This document shows positions 1 through 9,141 of a stretch of DNA of 64,000 nucleotides, piece by piece. Position 1 is the first letter of the stretch; each line of letters opens with the position of its first letter. Origin of the DNA: Bacteroidota bacterium (GTDB lineage: Bacteria > Bacteroidota > Ignavibacteria > Palsa-1295); the NCBI GenBank assembly GCA_021324685.1, contig JAJPIQ010000005.1, positions 1 to 64,000 on the forward strand. Direction: 5' to 3'. A model generated the notes under the pieces. The model saw nothing but the letters and a program-made list of their open reading frames with translations. It had not been told where the DNA came from and did not search any database. The position numbers and the translations under genes were made by a program.

Positions 1-917
1 AGCGATTGATGGGAATCATAAAAGAGGGCTCCCAACTGCTCGAAATTTCCGCTCCGAAGTGCATCGGCGGCGGCCAGCGTTCGTGCATTTTCCATGACAA
101 CATGGCGTGCACGTTTACGAAGCGTTTCCGGAAGCTCTTCCTGAACGGAATGGAACATATTCACCGACACATCGCGTAATGCCCGTATCTCCGGAAAAAA
201 CCTGTGGAGGCATTCCACGGCCTCGCTACACTCCCTCCTCCGATCGTTATACGCCGAAGCCGCAAGATCGTGTTTCGTACCCGTGTCGCATACGAGAAGT
301 GCGTGGGAACGAAGATCGACCGGGATCGCGCGTACCTCGAGGGAACGGCAATCGATCAGTAGTGCATTCCGCGGCTCCCCACAGGCGGAAATGAGCTGGT
401 CCATAATGCCGATCATGGCGCCCGTATACTCGTGCTCTCCTTCCTGCGCGGCCAGCGCCATTTTTTTTCTGTCGAGCGGCTGATGGCCTAATGAAATGAG
501 TGCCGTCGCTACCGCAATTTCGAGCGATGCCGACGACGAAAGCCCGGCGCCGACGGGAACGTCCGACTCGAGTAAAACATCGGCTCCCCCAATGCGAAAT
601 CCCGTCCGTCGCAGCACGCGAGCGGTTCCCTCAACATAATTCAACCAATACCCTTTTTGTATTTCCGACGGTTGTCCCAGGTCGAACGAACCCTCGTCCT
701 TTCGATTGATCGAATACACTCGAATAACGGAATCGCTCCTTGGGCGAGCAGCCACAACGGTATCGCGGTCGATTGCGACCGGCAAGACGAAGCCGTCGTT
801 GTAATCCGTATGCTCACCGATCAAGTTTACTCGCCCCGGCGCGCGAAAGGTCCGCACCGATTCCGAGTCCCCAAAACGCCGTTCGAAGGCCTCCCGCACC
901 TGAGACGGATTTACCAT
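1..917 (-). CDS. galK: Galactokinase, N-terminal part (3' end outside window)
   Basis: Phosphorylates galactose to galactose-1-phosphate, the first step of the Leloir pathway; cytoplasmic. Reading the minus strand from an ATG at 917 gives MVNPSQVREAFERRFG, followed by the GHMP galactokinase signature (RAPGRVNLIGEHTDYN) and the GAGLSSSASLE ATP-binding loop. About 305 codons are present, and the remainder lies beyond base 1. The ATG overlaps the galT stop by 7 nt, so the two are translationally coupled and the product of galT's neighbour reaction is the substrate of GalT. Family membership is clear from the motifs; only the C-terminus is missing. Confidence 0.93.
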   Translation of the reverse strand, partial: MVNPSQVREAFERRFGDSESVRTFRAPGRVNLIGEHTDYNDGFVLPVAIDRDTVVAARPRSDSVIRVYSINRKDEGSFDLGQPSEIQKGYWLNYVEGTARVLRRTGFRIGGADVLLESDVPVGAGLSSSASLEIAVATALISLGHQPLDRKKMALAAQEGEHEYTGAMIGIMDQLISACGEPRNALLIDCRSLEVRAIPVDLRSHALLVCDTGTKHDLAASAYNDRRRECSEAVECLHRFFPEIRALRDVSVNMFHSVQEELPETLRKRARHVVMENARTLAAADALRSGNFEQLGALFYDSHQS

Positions 918-1894
918 GCTTCCGGTCGAACGAGGGCGTGCAGTTCCGCCGCTTTTTCTTCTGCAAGCGTATCGTTGATGAACATTCCGGCTCCGGTTTC
1001 GCTGCCCGCCAAATATTTTAATTTATCGGCTTGCCGGAGCGGCGGATAAAACTCGATGTGAAAATGATAGTGATCGTATGGCATCCCATCGGTCGGCGCC
1101 TGATGAATATTCATCATATAGGGCATCGATTTATTAAACACTCGATCATACGCGGCGAGCAGTTGTTTCATCACGATGGCGAGATCGATCTGTTCCGCTT
1201 CATCGAAATCGAGAAACGACAGCACATGGGATTTCGGAACGACATGAACCTCATACGGCCAGCGCGCAAAAAAAGGAATATATGCCACGAACCGCTCGCT
1301 TTCGACGATCACGCGCTTCCGATCGTGAAGTTCACGTTCCACCATGTCGCAGAACAGGCATTCCCGCGTCGCTTCGTAGTGCCGCAGGCATTGGTTTAGC
1401 TCGCGAACAATGACGGGCGGAATAAACGGATACGCGTAGATCTGGCCATGGGGATGTGAAAGCGTGACGCCTATTTCCTTCCCTTTGTTCTCGAACATGA
1501 ATACGTATTTCACAAAATCGAGATCGCCAAGGGCTTTGTATCGGTCTGTCCACGCCAGGATCAACTTCAGATATTGGCGCGCCGGGAGCCCGGCAAGCGT
1601 TGCGTGATGGTCCGGAGAATAGAGCACGACCTCACAGACGCCCTGGGCGGGACGCACCGGATACAAATCGGAATCGGGGACCGCCGGCTCGGGCGGATCC
1701 CGTCGAAAACTTGGGAATTTATTCTCGAAGACGACGACATCGTAGTCCGGCTTCGGAACTTCCGTCTCGAAGGCCCCGGGTTTCGACGGACACAGCGGGC
1801 AATAATCGGGCGGCGGATGAAACGTCCGCTCCTGCCGCTCGGTCGCCGTCGCGAGCCATTCTCCCAGGAGCGGATTCCAGCGAAGTTCTGACAT
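911..1894 (-). CDS. galT: Galactose-1-phosphate uridylyltransferase
   Basis: Exchanges UMP between UDP-glucose and galactose-1-phosphate. The 327-residue product has the zinc-ligand pair C32-x2-C35 near its start and the HPHGQ active-site motif at about residues 147-151, where the second histidine is the nucleotidyl-carrying residue in this HIT-superfamily family. A further CLFC pair follows near residue 184. Length is normal. It lies directly upstream of galK in the same transcript, with a 7 nt overlap. No epimerase (galE) gene is next to them in the visible part. The ATG at 1894 gives a full-length N-terminus. Confidence 0.95.
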   Translation of the reverse strand: MSELRWNPLLGEWLATATERQERTFHPPPDYCPLCPSKPGAFETEVPKPDYDVVVFENKFPSFRRDPPEPAVPDSDLYPVRPAQGVCEVVLYSPDHHATLAGLPARQYLKLILAWTDRYKALGDLDFVKYVFMFENKGKEIGVTLSHPHGQIYAYPFIPPVIVRELNQCLRHYEATRECLFCDMVERELHDRKRVIVESERFVAYIPFFARWPYEVHVVPKSHVLSFLDFDEAEQIDLAIVMKQLLAAYDRVFNKSMPYMMNIHQAPTDGMPYDHYHFHIEFYPPLRQADKLKYLAGSETGAGMFINDTLAEEKAAELHALVRPEAW

Positions 1895-1918
1895 TCTTTA
1901 CAAGTGTATCGAAGAAGC

Positions 1919-2089
1919 CTACGTTCTCGCTCGATCGCGATCGGCATTCTCAGACGCTTCGTGGCTACGCGGTTGTTCGGCTTGAGTGAACGTATAAAAG
2001 ATCATTTGCCGTCGGCCGTCTTTCATCGTGATCTTCCGTTTGTGCATCGCAAGCGGCTGAGGCGAGCGGTCTGTCGAAGCGTCCTTCAT
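1919..2089 (-). CDS. Small basic hypothetical protein (56 aa)
   Basis: An open frame of 56 codons, shorter than usual gene-finding cut-offs, sits 24 nt upstream of galT on the same strand. The product starts MKDASTDRSPQPLAMHKRK and has a compact middle section, KRKITMKDGRRQMIFYTFTQ, that looks like a two-strand folded element with alternating charged and hydrophobic residues, then a charged tail. The true start may be the internal ATG at codon 15. I recognise no domain for certain; similar short 'KVTLKDGR-(L/Q)-IFY' proteins seem familiar from this group but I cannot confirm that here. Probably co-transcribed with galTK. Confidence 0.5.
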   Translation of the reverse strand: MKDASTDRSPQPLAMHKRKITMKDGRRQMIFYTFTQAEQPRSHEASENADRDRART

Positions 2090-2173
2090 AGCGCGGCCCG
2101 TTTCAAAGCGAATGCCAGCAGAGGAGTGAAAGAAGGGGCCGAATGATGGAGCAATTGCGAAACCGATTCGCTC

Positions 2174-3913
2174 TTACGTTGATGGTCGCAGGTCCGGCGT
2201 CGATTCGAGAAGTTTCACGACCTCTTCACGGAGCTTATGGAGTTTAACGGGTTTGATCATGTGCTCCTGAAAACCGGCATCGTAACTGCGCTGAATGTCC
2301 TCATCGCTGCCAAAGCCGCTTAACGCGATAGCAGGCGCAGAGGATATCTTCCGCAATTTCGGGAGCATTTCATGGCCGCTCTCGTCGGGCATTCCAATAT
2401 CGCTGATGATGAGGTCGACCGGTCTTGCCGAGATCACACGGAGCGCCTCGGCCGCAGAATACGCCACGACCACTTCATATCCCTGTCGTTCGAGGAGCAT
2501 GCGAATGGCATTGCTCGTATCGACGTGATCATCGACCAGTAATATTTTTTTATTGGCAGCCCCTGCGCGTTCTTTGATGGGCGTTCTGGACTTCGGTTGC
2601 CCGAATGGCTCATCGGTCGTTGCCAGTGCGACGGTAAAGGTCGAGCCTTTCCCTTTGCCTTCGCTTGCGGCCGTGATCGACCCCCCCTGTGCCTCTGCTA
2701 ATCGCTTACTGATCGTCAGCCCGAGGCCCAGGCCACCCATCGTCTTGCCCGGTTCGCCGGCCTGTTCGAATTCTTCGAAGATGCGCTCGAGCATATTCGG
2801 TTCGATGCCGATCCCCGTGTCCCGCACTTCGATCGAAACGCGGCCGGTGGGCACATCCGAGGTTTGAATGGTGATCGACCCGCCTTCCGGTGTGAACTTT
2901 ATCGCATTCTTGATAAGGTTCCAAAAGATCTGCTGCAGTCGCGCCGGGTCCCCTTTGACCAGGGACATTCGCGCTTCGAGATGCGAGACCAGATGGATCT
3001 TCTTATTACGCAGTTCTTCGCGGTAGATCGCCAGGACCTGCGGGATCAGAATATGAAGGTCGACCGTCTCAAAACGGAGTTGAAGCTTACCTTTGGAAAC
3101 ACGCGTGAGATCGAGCAAATCGTCGATCAGCCGTGCCTCGAGTTCCACATTGCGCTGAATGATCTCAAACCACGGACGTAGTTCCGCTGCGATCTGCTCG
3201 GATTGCAGCGCTTCGACCGCCGCGAGGACTGGGGTAAGCGGAGTGCGGAGTTCGTGGCTCAACATCGCAAGGAAACGATCTTTCGCCTGGCTTGCAGCCG
3301 CAAGCTCCTGCTCACTCGCTTCCGCTTTCTCGATGGCTCCCCGTAACTCTCGTTCGATCGCTTTGCGCTCGCCGATCTCTTGCTGCGCCGTTCGGTAAAG
3401 GCCGGCATTATCGATCGCCAATCCCGCCAGGCGCCCTAAGTCTTCTGCGAGCGTGCGGTCGGCCTCGGTATAATATCGTTTCGATTCGGCCGTGACAAAC
3501 GTGATGGCGCCAAAAATTTTTTCTCGGGCAAGAAGCGGGACGACGATCGCCGAAATGAGCCCTAATTCGTTTATCATCCGCAAATGCTCTTCGTTGACTG
3601 CGGCCGCCCTCAGCATTTCCTGGGGGATTTCGGGATAAAACTCCGATTTGCCGGTCCGAAGGACGGCCGGCACCCCCGTTTGGGCATTCGGATCGGAAGG
3701 ATATTTTTTTTCGATCTCGTGGACAAACTGAATCTTTTTGGGGTCGACATGCGCTACGGCCAGCCGTTCGAGCTCCCCCTTTTCGTTTAAGATATCGACT
3801 GCACACCAGTCCGCAATACGCGGCACGGCCAATTCGGTCACGCGCGTAAGGGTCCGTTCGTAATCTAACGAACTCGCCAGCAATACGCTCGCCTCGGTGA
3901 GCAAATGGATCAT
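2174..3913 (-). CDS. Hybrid sensor histidine kinase with GAF and receiver domains
   Basis: A 579-residue soluble two-component protein. Order: GAF sensor (about residues 1-165), short coiled coil (about 175-215), HisKA with the phospho-accepting histidine in FLAMLSHELRTPLTP (about 215-280), HATPase_c with N-box NLIKNAIKFTPEGG, G1 DTGIGI, F-box and G2 GGLGLGL, then a receiver domain (about 455-570) with the acidic pair in LLVDDH, the phospho-acceptor in SDIGMPD and the conserved lysine in IKPVKL. There is no membrane segment, so the signal is cytoplasmic. No output protein or response regulator is adjacent. It sits between the oxidase operon and gal genes on the same strand. Confidence 0.92.
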   Translation of the reverse strand: MIHLLTEASVLLASSLDYERTLTRVTELAVPRIADWCAVDILNEKGELERLAVAHVDPKKIQFVHEIEKKYPSDPNAQTGVPAVLRTGKSEFYPEIPQEMLRAAAVNEEHLRMINELGLISAIVVPLLAREKIFGAITFVTAESKRYYTEADRTLAEDLGRLAGLAIDNAGLYRTAQQEIGERKAIERELRGAIEKAEASEQELAAASQAKDRFLAMLSHELRTPLTPVLAAVEALQSEQIAAELRPWFEIIQRNVELEARLIDDLLDLTRVSKGKLQLRFETVDLHILIPQVLAIYREELRNKKIHLVSHLEARMSLVKGDPARLQQIFWNLIKNAIKFTPEGGSITIQTSDVPTGRVSIEVRDTGIGIEPNMLERIFEEFEQAGEPGKTMGGLGLGLTISKRLAEAQGGSITAASEGKGKGSTFTVALATTDEPFGQPKSRTPIKERAGAANKKILLVDDHVDTSNAIRMLLERQGYEVVVAYSAAEALRVISARPVDLIISDIGMPDESGHEMLPKLRKISSAPAIALSGFGSDEDIQRSYDAGFQEHMIKPVKLHKLREEVVKLLESTPDLRPST

Positions 3914-4029
3914 ACTATCTCTTCTATAAAACGGAATGCCAGTTTTAGAAGGTATGAAAATTTGTTCAGGACATAAAATGACAAGAATCAGTCGCTACCG
4001 TGTAGTCACACCATAGCTCGTATGGACGA

Positions 4030-4059
4030 TCCCTTCGAACGTAAAACATTCGAAAGGGA
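4030..4059 (-). terminator. Hairpin after the oxidase operon
   Basis: The bases 4030-4039 (TCCCTTCGAA) pair with 4049-4059 (TTCGAAAGGGA), leaving a 9 nt loop and one bulged base. It lies 6 nt beyond the stop of subunit IV, the last gene of the respiratory operon. There is no clear run of T after the stem on the minus strand, so it may be a 3'-end stabilising hairpin rather than a classical intrinsic terminator. Confidence 0.5.
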
Positions 4060-4065
4060 AACAAC

Positions 4066-4362
4066 TCACGGGCGGTACACTAACCACGCACGGCTCAGGT
4101 AGTCCGTCATGGTGATCGCCAGCATGATAAAAAGCCAGATAAAACCGACCGCCACCCACAATTTCGTAAGACGCGATGAATATTTTACGTGCATGAAGAA
4201 CGTAATCACGAGCAATGCCTTTGCGATCGCAATGAGCAGCGCGGCAACAATATTAAAATTGCCGAGATTGATAAAGGCGAATATGACCGTGAGCGCCGTT
4301 CCCACGAGCAGCGCTCCAAAGATCCGGTAATAGATTTTTTTCGGTACAATGTGTTCTGACAT
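4066..4362 (-). CDS. Cytochrome c oxidase subunit IV (prokaryotic type)
   Basis: A 98-residue integral membrane protein with three predicted helices: about residues 12-32, 38-58 (ending FFMHVKYSS) and 66-90. Composition, length, the 'ITFFMHV' stretch and position directly after subunit III match the small caa3 oxidase subunit IV family. It has no redox centre and probably stabilises the complex. Its stop is followed by a hairpin, consistent with being the final gene of the operon. The symbol varies between organisms (ctaF/coxD), so none is given. Confidence 0.85.
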   Translation of the reverse strand: MSEHIVPKKIYYRIFGALLVGTALTVIFAFINLGNFNIVAALLIAIAKALLVITFFMHVKYSSRLTKLWVAVGFIWLFIMLAITMTDYLSRAWLVYRP

Positions 4363-4376
4363 ATTCGTCCCTTACA

Positions 4377-5255
4377 TTATAAATGACGGTCGACCAGGTA
4401 GAGCAACGGGAACAGAAAAATCCAGACAATATCGACGAAGTGCCAATAGAGTCCTGTCAGTTCGATGTACGAATGATATTCCCTCGAGAACTTTCCTTTC
4501 CGCGCCTGCCAGGCGAGCATGAGCAACAAGCCGATTCCGATAATCATATGCAGCGCATGGAATCCGGTCATCGCGAAGTAGAGCCAAAAATACATCCGGA
4601 CATGCCCGCCAAAGCCGGGATCCTGTACTTCCTCCGGGACCTGACCGCCGACGCCATAATATGGACCTTTCTCCGCATACTTCGTTGTAACTTTAACAGA
4701 GAACGCATGCTCTGGTCCTTGGGGCGAACTATTCAGCGGTTCGGCGCCAATGAGCATGAGCAGCATATCGCCGACGTTATTCGGCCGGTTGGCCTCATGT
4801 TCAATGGGCCAGCGAAAATCGCCCGCCGGAAAGACATGCTCCTCGAATTTGTCGCTATACTCGATATACTTTACCCGTAAAAAGATCGTCCCCAGGATGA
4901 TCGTAAAGAGAAGGAAGCGCACGACCTTGCGCGAGTTCCCCATTTGCGCATGAAACACCGCAAGGGCCATCGTCAAACTGCTCGCGATGAGCACGGCCGT
5001 ATTGAACGTTCCCCACCAGATGCTGAGCACATTGCTGCCGGCAGCGAACGCATCGAAATAGATATGGCGATAGACCGTGTAGGCGAGGAACATCCCGCCG
5101 AAGAACATGATCTCCGTCAGCAGGAACCACCACATGCCCAACGTTCCCGCCTCGCGCTGCTGCTCCATGCTCTCGAAGTGGTGCGCAAGGTGCGGGTGAT
5201 GCTCCGCATGTAGTTCGATCCGCTCGGGCGCGGTTTCCGTTTCAATAAGTGCCAC
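4377..5255 (-). CDS. ctaE: Cytochrome c oxidase subunit III
   Basis: A 292-residue membrane protein of the heme-copper oxidase subunit III family. It has helices around [19 protein letters not shown], two further mid-protein helices, and the C-terminal [15 protein letters not shown] and [18 protein letters not shown] segments, the last being the family signature. A hydrophilic insertion of about 80 residues (roughly 125-205) separates the helix pairs, longer than in compact subunit III proteins. The reading frame starts at GTG (5255) and lacks an obvious ribosome binding site; the 99 nt between it and subunit I are filled partly with octamer-spaced repeats. Supports proton-pump stability; carries no cofactor. 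Confidence 0.92.
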   Translation of the reverse strand: MALIETETAPERIELHAEHHPHLAHHFESMEQQREAGTLGMWWFLLTEIMFFGGMFLAYTVYRHIYFDAFAAGSNVLSIWWGTFNTAVLIASSLTMALAVFHAQMGNSRKVVRFLLFTIILGTIFLRVKYIEYSDKFEEHVFPAGDFRWPIEHEANRPNNVGDMLLMLIGAEPLNSSPQGPEHAFSVKVTTKYAEKGPYYGVGGQVPEEVQDPGFGGHVRMYFWLYFAMTGFHALHMIIGIGLLLMLAWQARKGKFSREYHSYIELTGLYWHFVDIVWIFLFPLLYLVDRHL

Positions 5256-5262
5256 AATAAAA

Positions 5263-5307
5263 GTGCTTAAGTGCTACAGTGCTAATTCCGAGTGCTATCG
5301 TGCTTGT
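5263..5307. repeat. Short tandem repeat, GTGCT units every 8 nt
   Basis: Five GTGCT cores begin at 5263, 5271, 5279, 5292 and 5300, so the period is 8, 8, 13, 8 nt. The repeat occupies the spacer between subunit I and subunit III genes, immediately in front of the GTG start of subunit III. Its role is unknown; it could be a polymorphic simple repeat that alters spacer length or mRNA structure. Confidence 0.7.
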
Positions 5308-5354
5308 TCGTTCGTATGAATCTCAAAATTTGGACTTAAAAAATCGTTACCGGA

Positions 5355-7064
5355 TCAATCCTCCGTTCCATGCTCGGCCGGAACGGGTTGCGACGGTTTT
5401 CCAGGATCGCCTGGATATCCGAGTACGTCCATCGTTTCGATCGGGGCGAACTCGTATGCTTCCCACGTCACGACCGGCGTCTCGAGAAAGTTTTCGGTCG
5501 GCGGCGGCGAAGAGGTCCGCCATTCGAGCCCTGACGCTCCCCACGGATTCGCCGGAGCGCGCTCACCATTCTTGAGCGACCAGATAAAATAAATGATCGT
5601 GATCAACATGCCGAGCCCCAGGATCGTCGCGCCCGCCGTCGAGAGCACATGCAGGACCTGGAACTCGGGAGGATACGCCGCATACCGTCGAGGCATTCCG
5701 AGATAACCCAAAATAAATTGGGGGAAAAACGTCAGGTTGAATCCAACGAACTGAATGACCATCGCCGCGCGCGCCCAATATTCCGGATACATTCGTCCGG
5801 TGATTTTTCCCCACCAGAGGTGCATTCCACCTAAAAATCCCATCAGCGAACCGCCGACCATAACGTAATGGAAGTGCGCGATCACGAAATACGTATCGGT
5901 GACGTGCACGTCGATGCCAAGCGCAGCAACGAAGAGCCCCGTCATACCGCCGATCAGGAACAATCCAATAAAGCCGAGCCCGTAGATCATCGGCGTATCG
6001 TAGGAAATGGAACCTTTAAAAAGCGTGGCCGTCCAGTTGAATACCTTGATGGCCGAAGGGATCGCGACCGCATAGCTCAGGAAGGAGAATATAATTCCGA
6101 GATAGATGGACTGGGTCGATACGAAGAGATGGTGTCCCCACACCAAAAACCCGAACACGGCAATAGCAAGGCTCGACATCGCGACGAATTTATATCCGAA
6201 GATATTTTTTCGTGCCAGGTTCGCAATGAGCTCCGAGACCACACCCATGGCTGGTAACACCATGATATAAACCGCGGGGTGCGAATAGAACCAGAACATA
6301 TGTTGGAAGAGGACCGGGTCCCCGCCCATCGCGGGATCGAAAATGCCGACGTGGGCCACCCGTTCGAGCGCCATGAGCGAAAGCGTAATGGCGAGCACCG
6401 GTGTGCCGAGCATGATCACGAGCGCCGTCGCATAGTGCGCCCAGATAAAGAGCGGAAGCCGGAACCACGTCATCCCCGGCGCCCGCATGGTGTGAACGGT
6501 GACGATAAAATTAATGCCCGTCAGGATGGAGGAAAATCCCGCGATAAAGATTCCGACCCCGGCCAGCAGCACATTCGAATTCGAATAGCTCGTACTGTAG
6601 GGAGTATAAAAGGTCCATCCCGTATCGATCCCTCCCGCTATCAACGCGACCGTAAGAAAAATACCCGCGACCACATAGCAATACCAACTGAGCAGATTGA
6701 TCTTAGGGAACGCGAGATCCTTCGCGCCGATCATGATCGGCAGTAAAAAGTTACCGAGCACGGCAGGGACCGCCGGCACCAGGAACAGGAAGACCATGAT
6801 GATCCCATGCGCCGTAAAGATCCGGTTATACGTGTCGGGATTGAACAGGCCCTCCGGAGAAAGCAGGTTGATACGAATGAGCAGCGCGAAGATTCCGCCG
6901 ATGATAAAAAAGAACGAGACGGAAAAGAGATACAGCAGGGCGATCCGCTTGTGGTCCTTCGTCAGCAGCCAGGACTTGAGCCCATGGCCGTTGTTCAAAT
7001 AATTGAGCGGTTCGCCTTCGCTGGTAAGCCTTCCGGCGGTCGCTGTGAGGGGTGTCATGCTCAT
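5355..7064 (-). CDS. ctaD: Cytochrome c oxidase subunit I (heme-copper, A2-like)
   Basis: The 569-residue catalytic subunit of a cytochrome c oxidase: reduces O2 to water and pumps protons. Twelve or so helices are evident. Ligand histidines occur in [10 protein letters not shown], in the CuB region [14 protein letters not shown], in WGHHLFVS and in [12 protein letters not shown]. The usual glutamate of the D-channel (in GHPEVY of A1 enzymes) is replaced: the sequence reads YSHPAVY, the tyrosine-serine arrangement described for A2-type oxidases such as that of Rhodothermus marinus. The ATG at 7064 is followed by a second ATG two codons later. It sits between subunits II and III. Confidence 0.96.
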   Translation of the reverse strand: MSMTPLTATAGRLTSEGEPLNYLNNGHGLKSWLLTKDHKRIALLYLFSVSFFFIIGGIFALLIRINLLSPEGLFNPDTYNRIFTAHGIIMVFLFLVPAVPAVLGNFLLPIMIGAKDLAFPKINLLSWYCYVVAGIFLTVALIAGGIDTGWTFYTPYSTSYSNSNVLLAGVGIFIAGFSSILTGINFIVTVHTMRAPGMTWFRLPLFIWAHYATALVIMLGTPVLAITLSLMALERVAHVGIFDPAMGGDPVLFQHMFWFYSHPAVYIMVLPAMGVVSELIANLARKNIFGYKFVAMSSLAIAVFGFLVWGHHLFVSTQSIYLGIIFSFLSYAVAIPSAIKVFNWTATLFKGSISYDTPMIYGLGFIGLFLIGGMTGLFVAALGIDVHVTDTYFVIAHFHYVMVGGSLMGFLGGMHLWWGKITGRMYPEYWARAAMVIQFVGFNLTFFPQFILGYLGMPRRYAAYPPEFQVLHVLSTAGATILGLGMLITIIYFIWSLKNGERAPANPWGASGLEWRTSSPPPTENFLETPVVTWEAYEFAPIETMDVLGYPGDPGKPSQPVPAEHGTED

Positions 7065-7088
7065 GACGCGTTCTCTTCCTAAAATTCG

Positions 7089-8219
7089 CTATTGATTTTG
7101 TCCCGGCGTTTGCTGCGGCAGTTGGGCCGGTTGTGCTTTCTCCGTCTGCGGGGCGACGATCGTGGCGCCGCCCGTCGTCATAATCGGCGGCTTCGCGGCC
7201 GGGTTCGATCCCGGCGCGCTGATCTTCGTCGAACCCTTCATCGTGCCCGGTGTCGCATTGGTCGTTTCCGGCGGCCCGATCGACTTGATGTACGCAATAA
7301 GTTCTTGAATCTGTTCTTCGCTCACCTGACCCTGGAACGAGGGCATGATCGGCTGGTATCCGGCTACGATCTTCGCGAGCGGACTTAAGACCGACTCACG
7401 AATGTAACTATCGTCAGCCACCACTTTCTGTCCATCGGACATTAGTTGCTCTTTGCCGTAAATTCCTTCGAGCCGGGGGCACTGCCCCTGCGCGTCCGAA
7501 CGATGACAGGTGATGCAGCCTAATTGCTGGAAGAGCGAAGCGCCCCGGTCTGCCATAGAACCTTCCGCCGCCCCGCCCGAAAGCCAGTTCTGGTAGTCGC
7601 GGTCGTTCATCACCGTCACCCATCCGATCATGCCGGAGTGGCTGGTGCCGCAATACTCGGCACAGAAGATATGGAACTGCCCTGTCATCGTTGGCTCGGC
7701 CCAGACCGTCGTATAACGGTTCGGACCCGGAACGATATCCTCCTTCATGCGGAACGCCGGAATGAAAAAACTATGGATGACGTCCTCCGTCGCCATAATA
7801 AACCGAATTTTTCTTCCTACCGGTAAATGCAATTCGTTGATCTCACGCTGTCCTTCCGGGTGCTGAAACTTCCACATCCATTGCTTGCCGACGACGTAAA
7901 TATCGAGTGCGTCGTTCGGGATCGTATATTCCTGGAGATAAATTTTCGCTCCCCATGCGAACATGAAGAGAGAGATAATGAACGGGATGATCGTCCAGGC
8001 ACTTTCAAGCACCATGGAACCGGCAATGGGCCTCGGTATTTCGTCCGAGGAGCGCCGGCGGTACTTTACAAAAAAGAAAAGAATGGCCGCGAAGATCAGG
8101 ACGCAGAAAAAGATCGTGGTCCCGACTAAAAATTCGTAGAGATGATCGACCTCGGGCGCATAGCTCGACGCCTGCTCCGGCAGCATCCAGGACATGGCCA
8201 ATAAGCTGTGATGAATCAT
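7089..8219 (-). CDS. ctaC: Cytochrome c oxidase subunit II with fused cytochrome c domain (caa3 type)
   Basis: Accepts electrons from a cytochrome c donor and passes them to subunit I. From the N-terminus: two membrane helices (about residues 25-45 and 65-85), a cupredoxin domain with the CuA site (histidine in DVIHSFFIP; FCAEYCGTSHSGMIG) and a C-terminal cytochrome c domain with one heme site, GCITCHRSD, and a likely axial methionine in MPSFQG. The tail is Pro/Ala/Thr-rich. I take the ATG at 8219, which overlaps the SCO stop as ATGA and gives 376 residues; the frame stays open further upstream but that part lies within the SCO gene and shows no signal-like sequence. Confidence 0.95.
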   Translation of the reverse strand: MIHHSLLAMSWMLPEQASSYAPEVDHLYEFLVGTTIFFCVLIFAAILFFFVKYRRRSSDEIPRPIAGSMVLESAWTIIPFIISLFMFAWGAKIYLQEYTIPNDALDIYVVGKQWMWKFQHPEGQREINELHLPVGRKIRFIMATEDVIHSFFIPAFRMKEDIVPGPNRYTTVWAEPTMTGQFHIFCAEYCGTSHSGMIGWVTVMNDRDYQNWLSGGAAEGSMADRGASLFQQLGCITCHRSDAQGQCPRLEGIYGKEQLMSDGQKVVADDSYIRESVLSPLAKIVAGYQPIMPSFQGQVSEEQIQELIAYIKSIGPPETTNATPGTMKGSTKISAPGSNPAAKPPIMTTGGATIVAPQTEKAQPAQLPQQTPGQNQ

Positions 8220-9130
8220 ACGTGTGCGACCATCCCCTCGGCGCGTGTGCGTTTTAAGTTGCGGGATCTGCGATAAAACAGGTAATACATGAGTCCGATG
8301 GCTAAAATCATAAGGATGCCGCCGATAAAGAGCATCTTCCCAATGGCGATCCCCCACTTACTCTGTTCGGGTTCCCATCGGCAGCAATAGAGCACCAGCT
8401 TATCGGCAAGCGTACCGATCTTGTTTCCGGATGCGTCCATCAGCGAGAACTTCAAATCGTTCGGAACGAATCGAACGCCCATAAAATATCGAGACAGCCG
8501 GCCTTCCGGCGTCAGCAGCATAATGCCGCTGGCATGAACATATTGATGGCCCTCGGTATCGTACGCATACCGGAACCCCACTTCTTTGGTCAACTGGTCG
8601 ATCGTGCTTTGACCCGCTGTCAGGAAATGGAACCCGTCAGCATATTGCTGTTCGTGATATCCGGCGAGATACGAATCCTTTTTTTTCAGGGCCAGCGCAG
8701 GCGTTTCGCTCGGATTAATACTCACCGTGACAACTTCGTAGTCCTTACCGGGAATGAAATTGAGCGGGCGGAGGCCTCCGAATACACCGTTCATCACAAA
8801 GGTGCAGAGGTTCGGACATTCGTAGTAGGACATCACAAGGATCACGGGACGCTTGCCAAAATACGCGCCGAGCGTCGTTTCATTGCCGTGCTCATCGCGA
8901 ACGGGAAGACTTAACGTGACCTGATGGCCCAAATGTTGATCGATGCCGACATTCTTTTCGATATTCGGCAGCTCCTGTGAAGCCGGCGGTCCCTGAACAT
9001 CTCCCTTAAAGAAGGGTGCATCGCTGGCAAAGACGCGCGGTGAGGCAAAGAGAACGAAAAAGACAATCGCCAGGAGGGACCGTGCCCCTCGCTGCGCCTC
9101 TCTTGTCCATCGAATTCGTTCTACTGCCAT
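8216..9130 (-). CDS. SCO1/SenC-family copper chaperone with C-terminal membrane anchor
   Basis: Delivers copper to, or reduces, the CuA site of subunit II on the outer face of the inner membrane. The 304-residue protein has an N-terminal hydrophobic segment (about residues 18-36, likely a cleaved signal), a thioredoxin-fold SCO domain with copper ligands C105-x3-C109 in ECPNLC and H199 in YVHASG, and a second hydrophobic stretch near residues 262-284 followed by a basic tail. Most SCO proteins are anchored at the N-terminus only, so the C-terminal helix is noteworthy, though it occurs in actinide-type gene clusters of this operon layout in related phyla. Couples by ATGA overlap to the subunit II gene. 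Confidence 0.92.
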   Translation of the reverse strand: MAVERIRWTREAQRGARSLLAIVFFVLFASPRVFASDAPFFKGDVQGPPASQELPNIEKNVGIDQHLGHQVTLSLPVRDEHGNETTLGAYFGKRPVILVMSYYECPNLCTFVMNGVFGGLRPLNFIPGKDYEVVTVSINPSETPALALKKKDSYLAGYHEQQYADGFHFLTAGQSTIDQLTKEVGFRYAYDTEGHQYVHASGIMLLTPEGRLSRYFMGVRFVPNDLKFSLMDASGNKIGTLADKLVLYCCRWEPEQSKWGIAIGKMLFIGGILMILAIGLMYYLFYRRSRNLKRTRAEGMVAHV

Positions 9131-9141
9131 GACGATAAATC

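Noticed and set aside
6279-6746. Arg/Asp-rich plus-strand frame opposite subunit I
   Set aside because: A shadow of the conserved heme-copper oxidase gene; no start or domain of its own.
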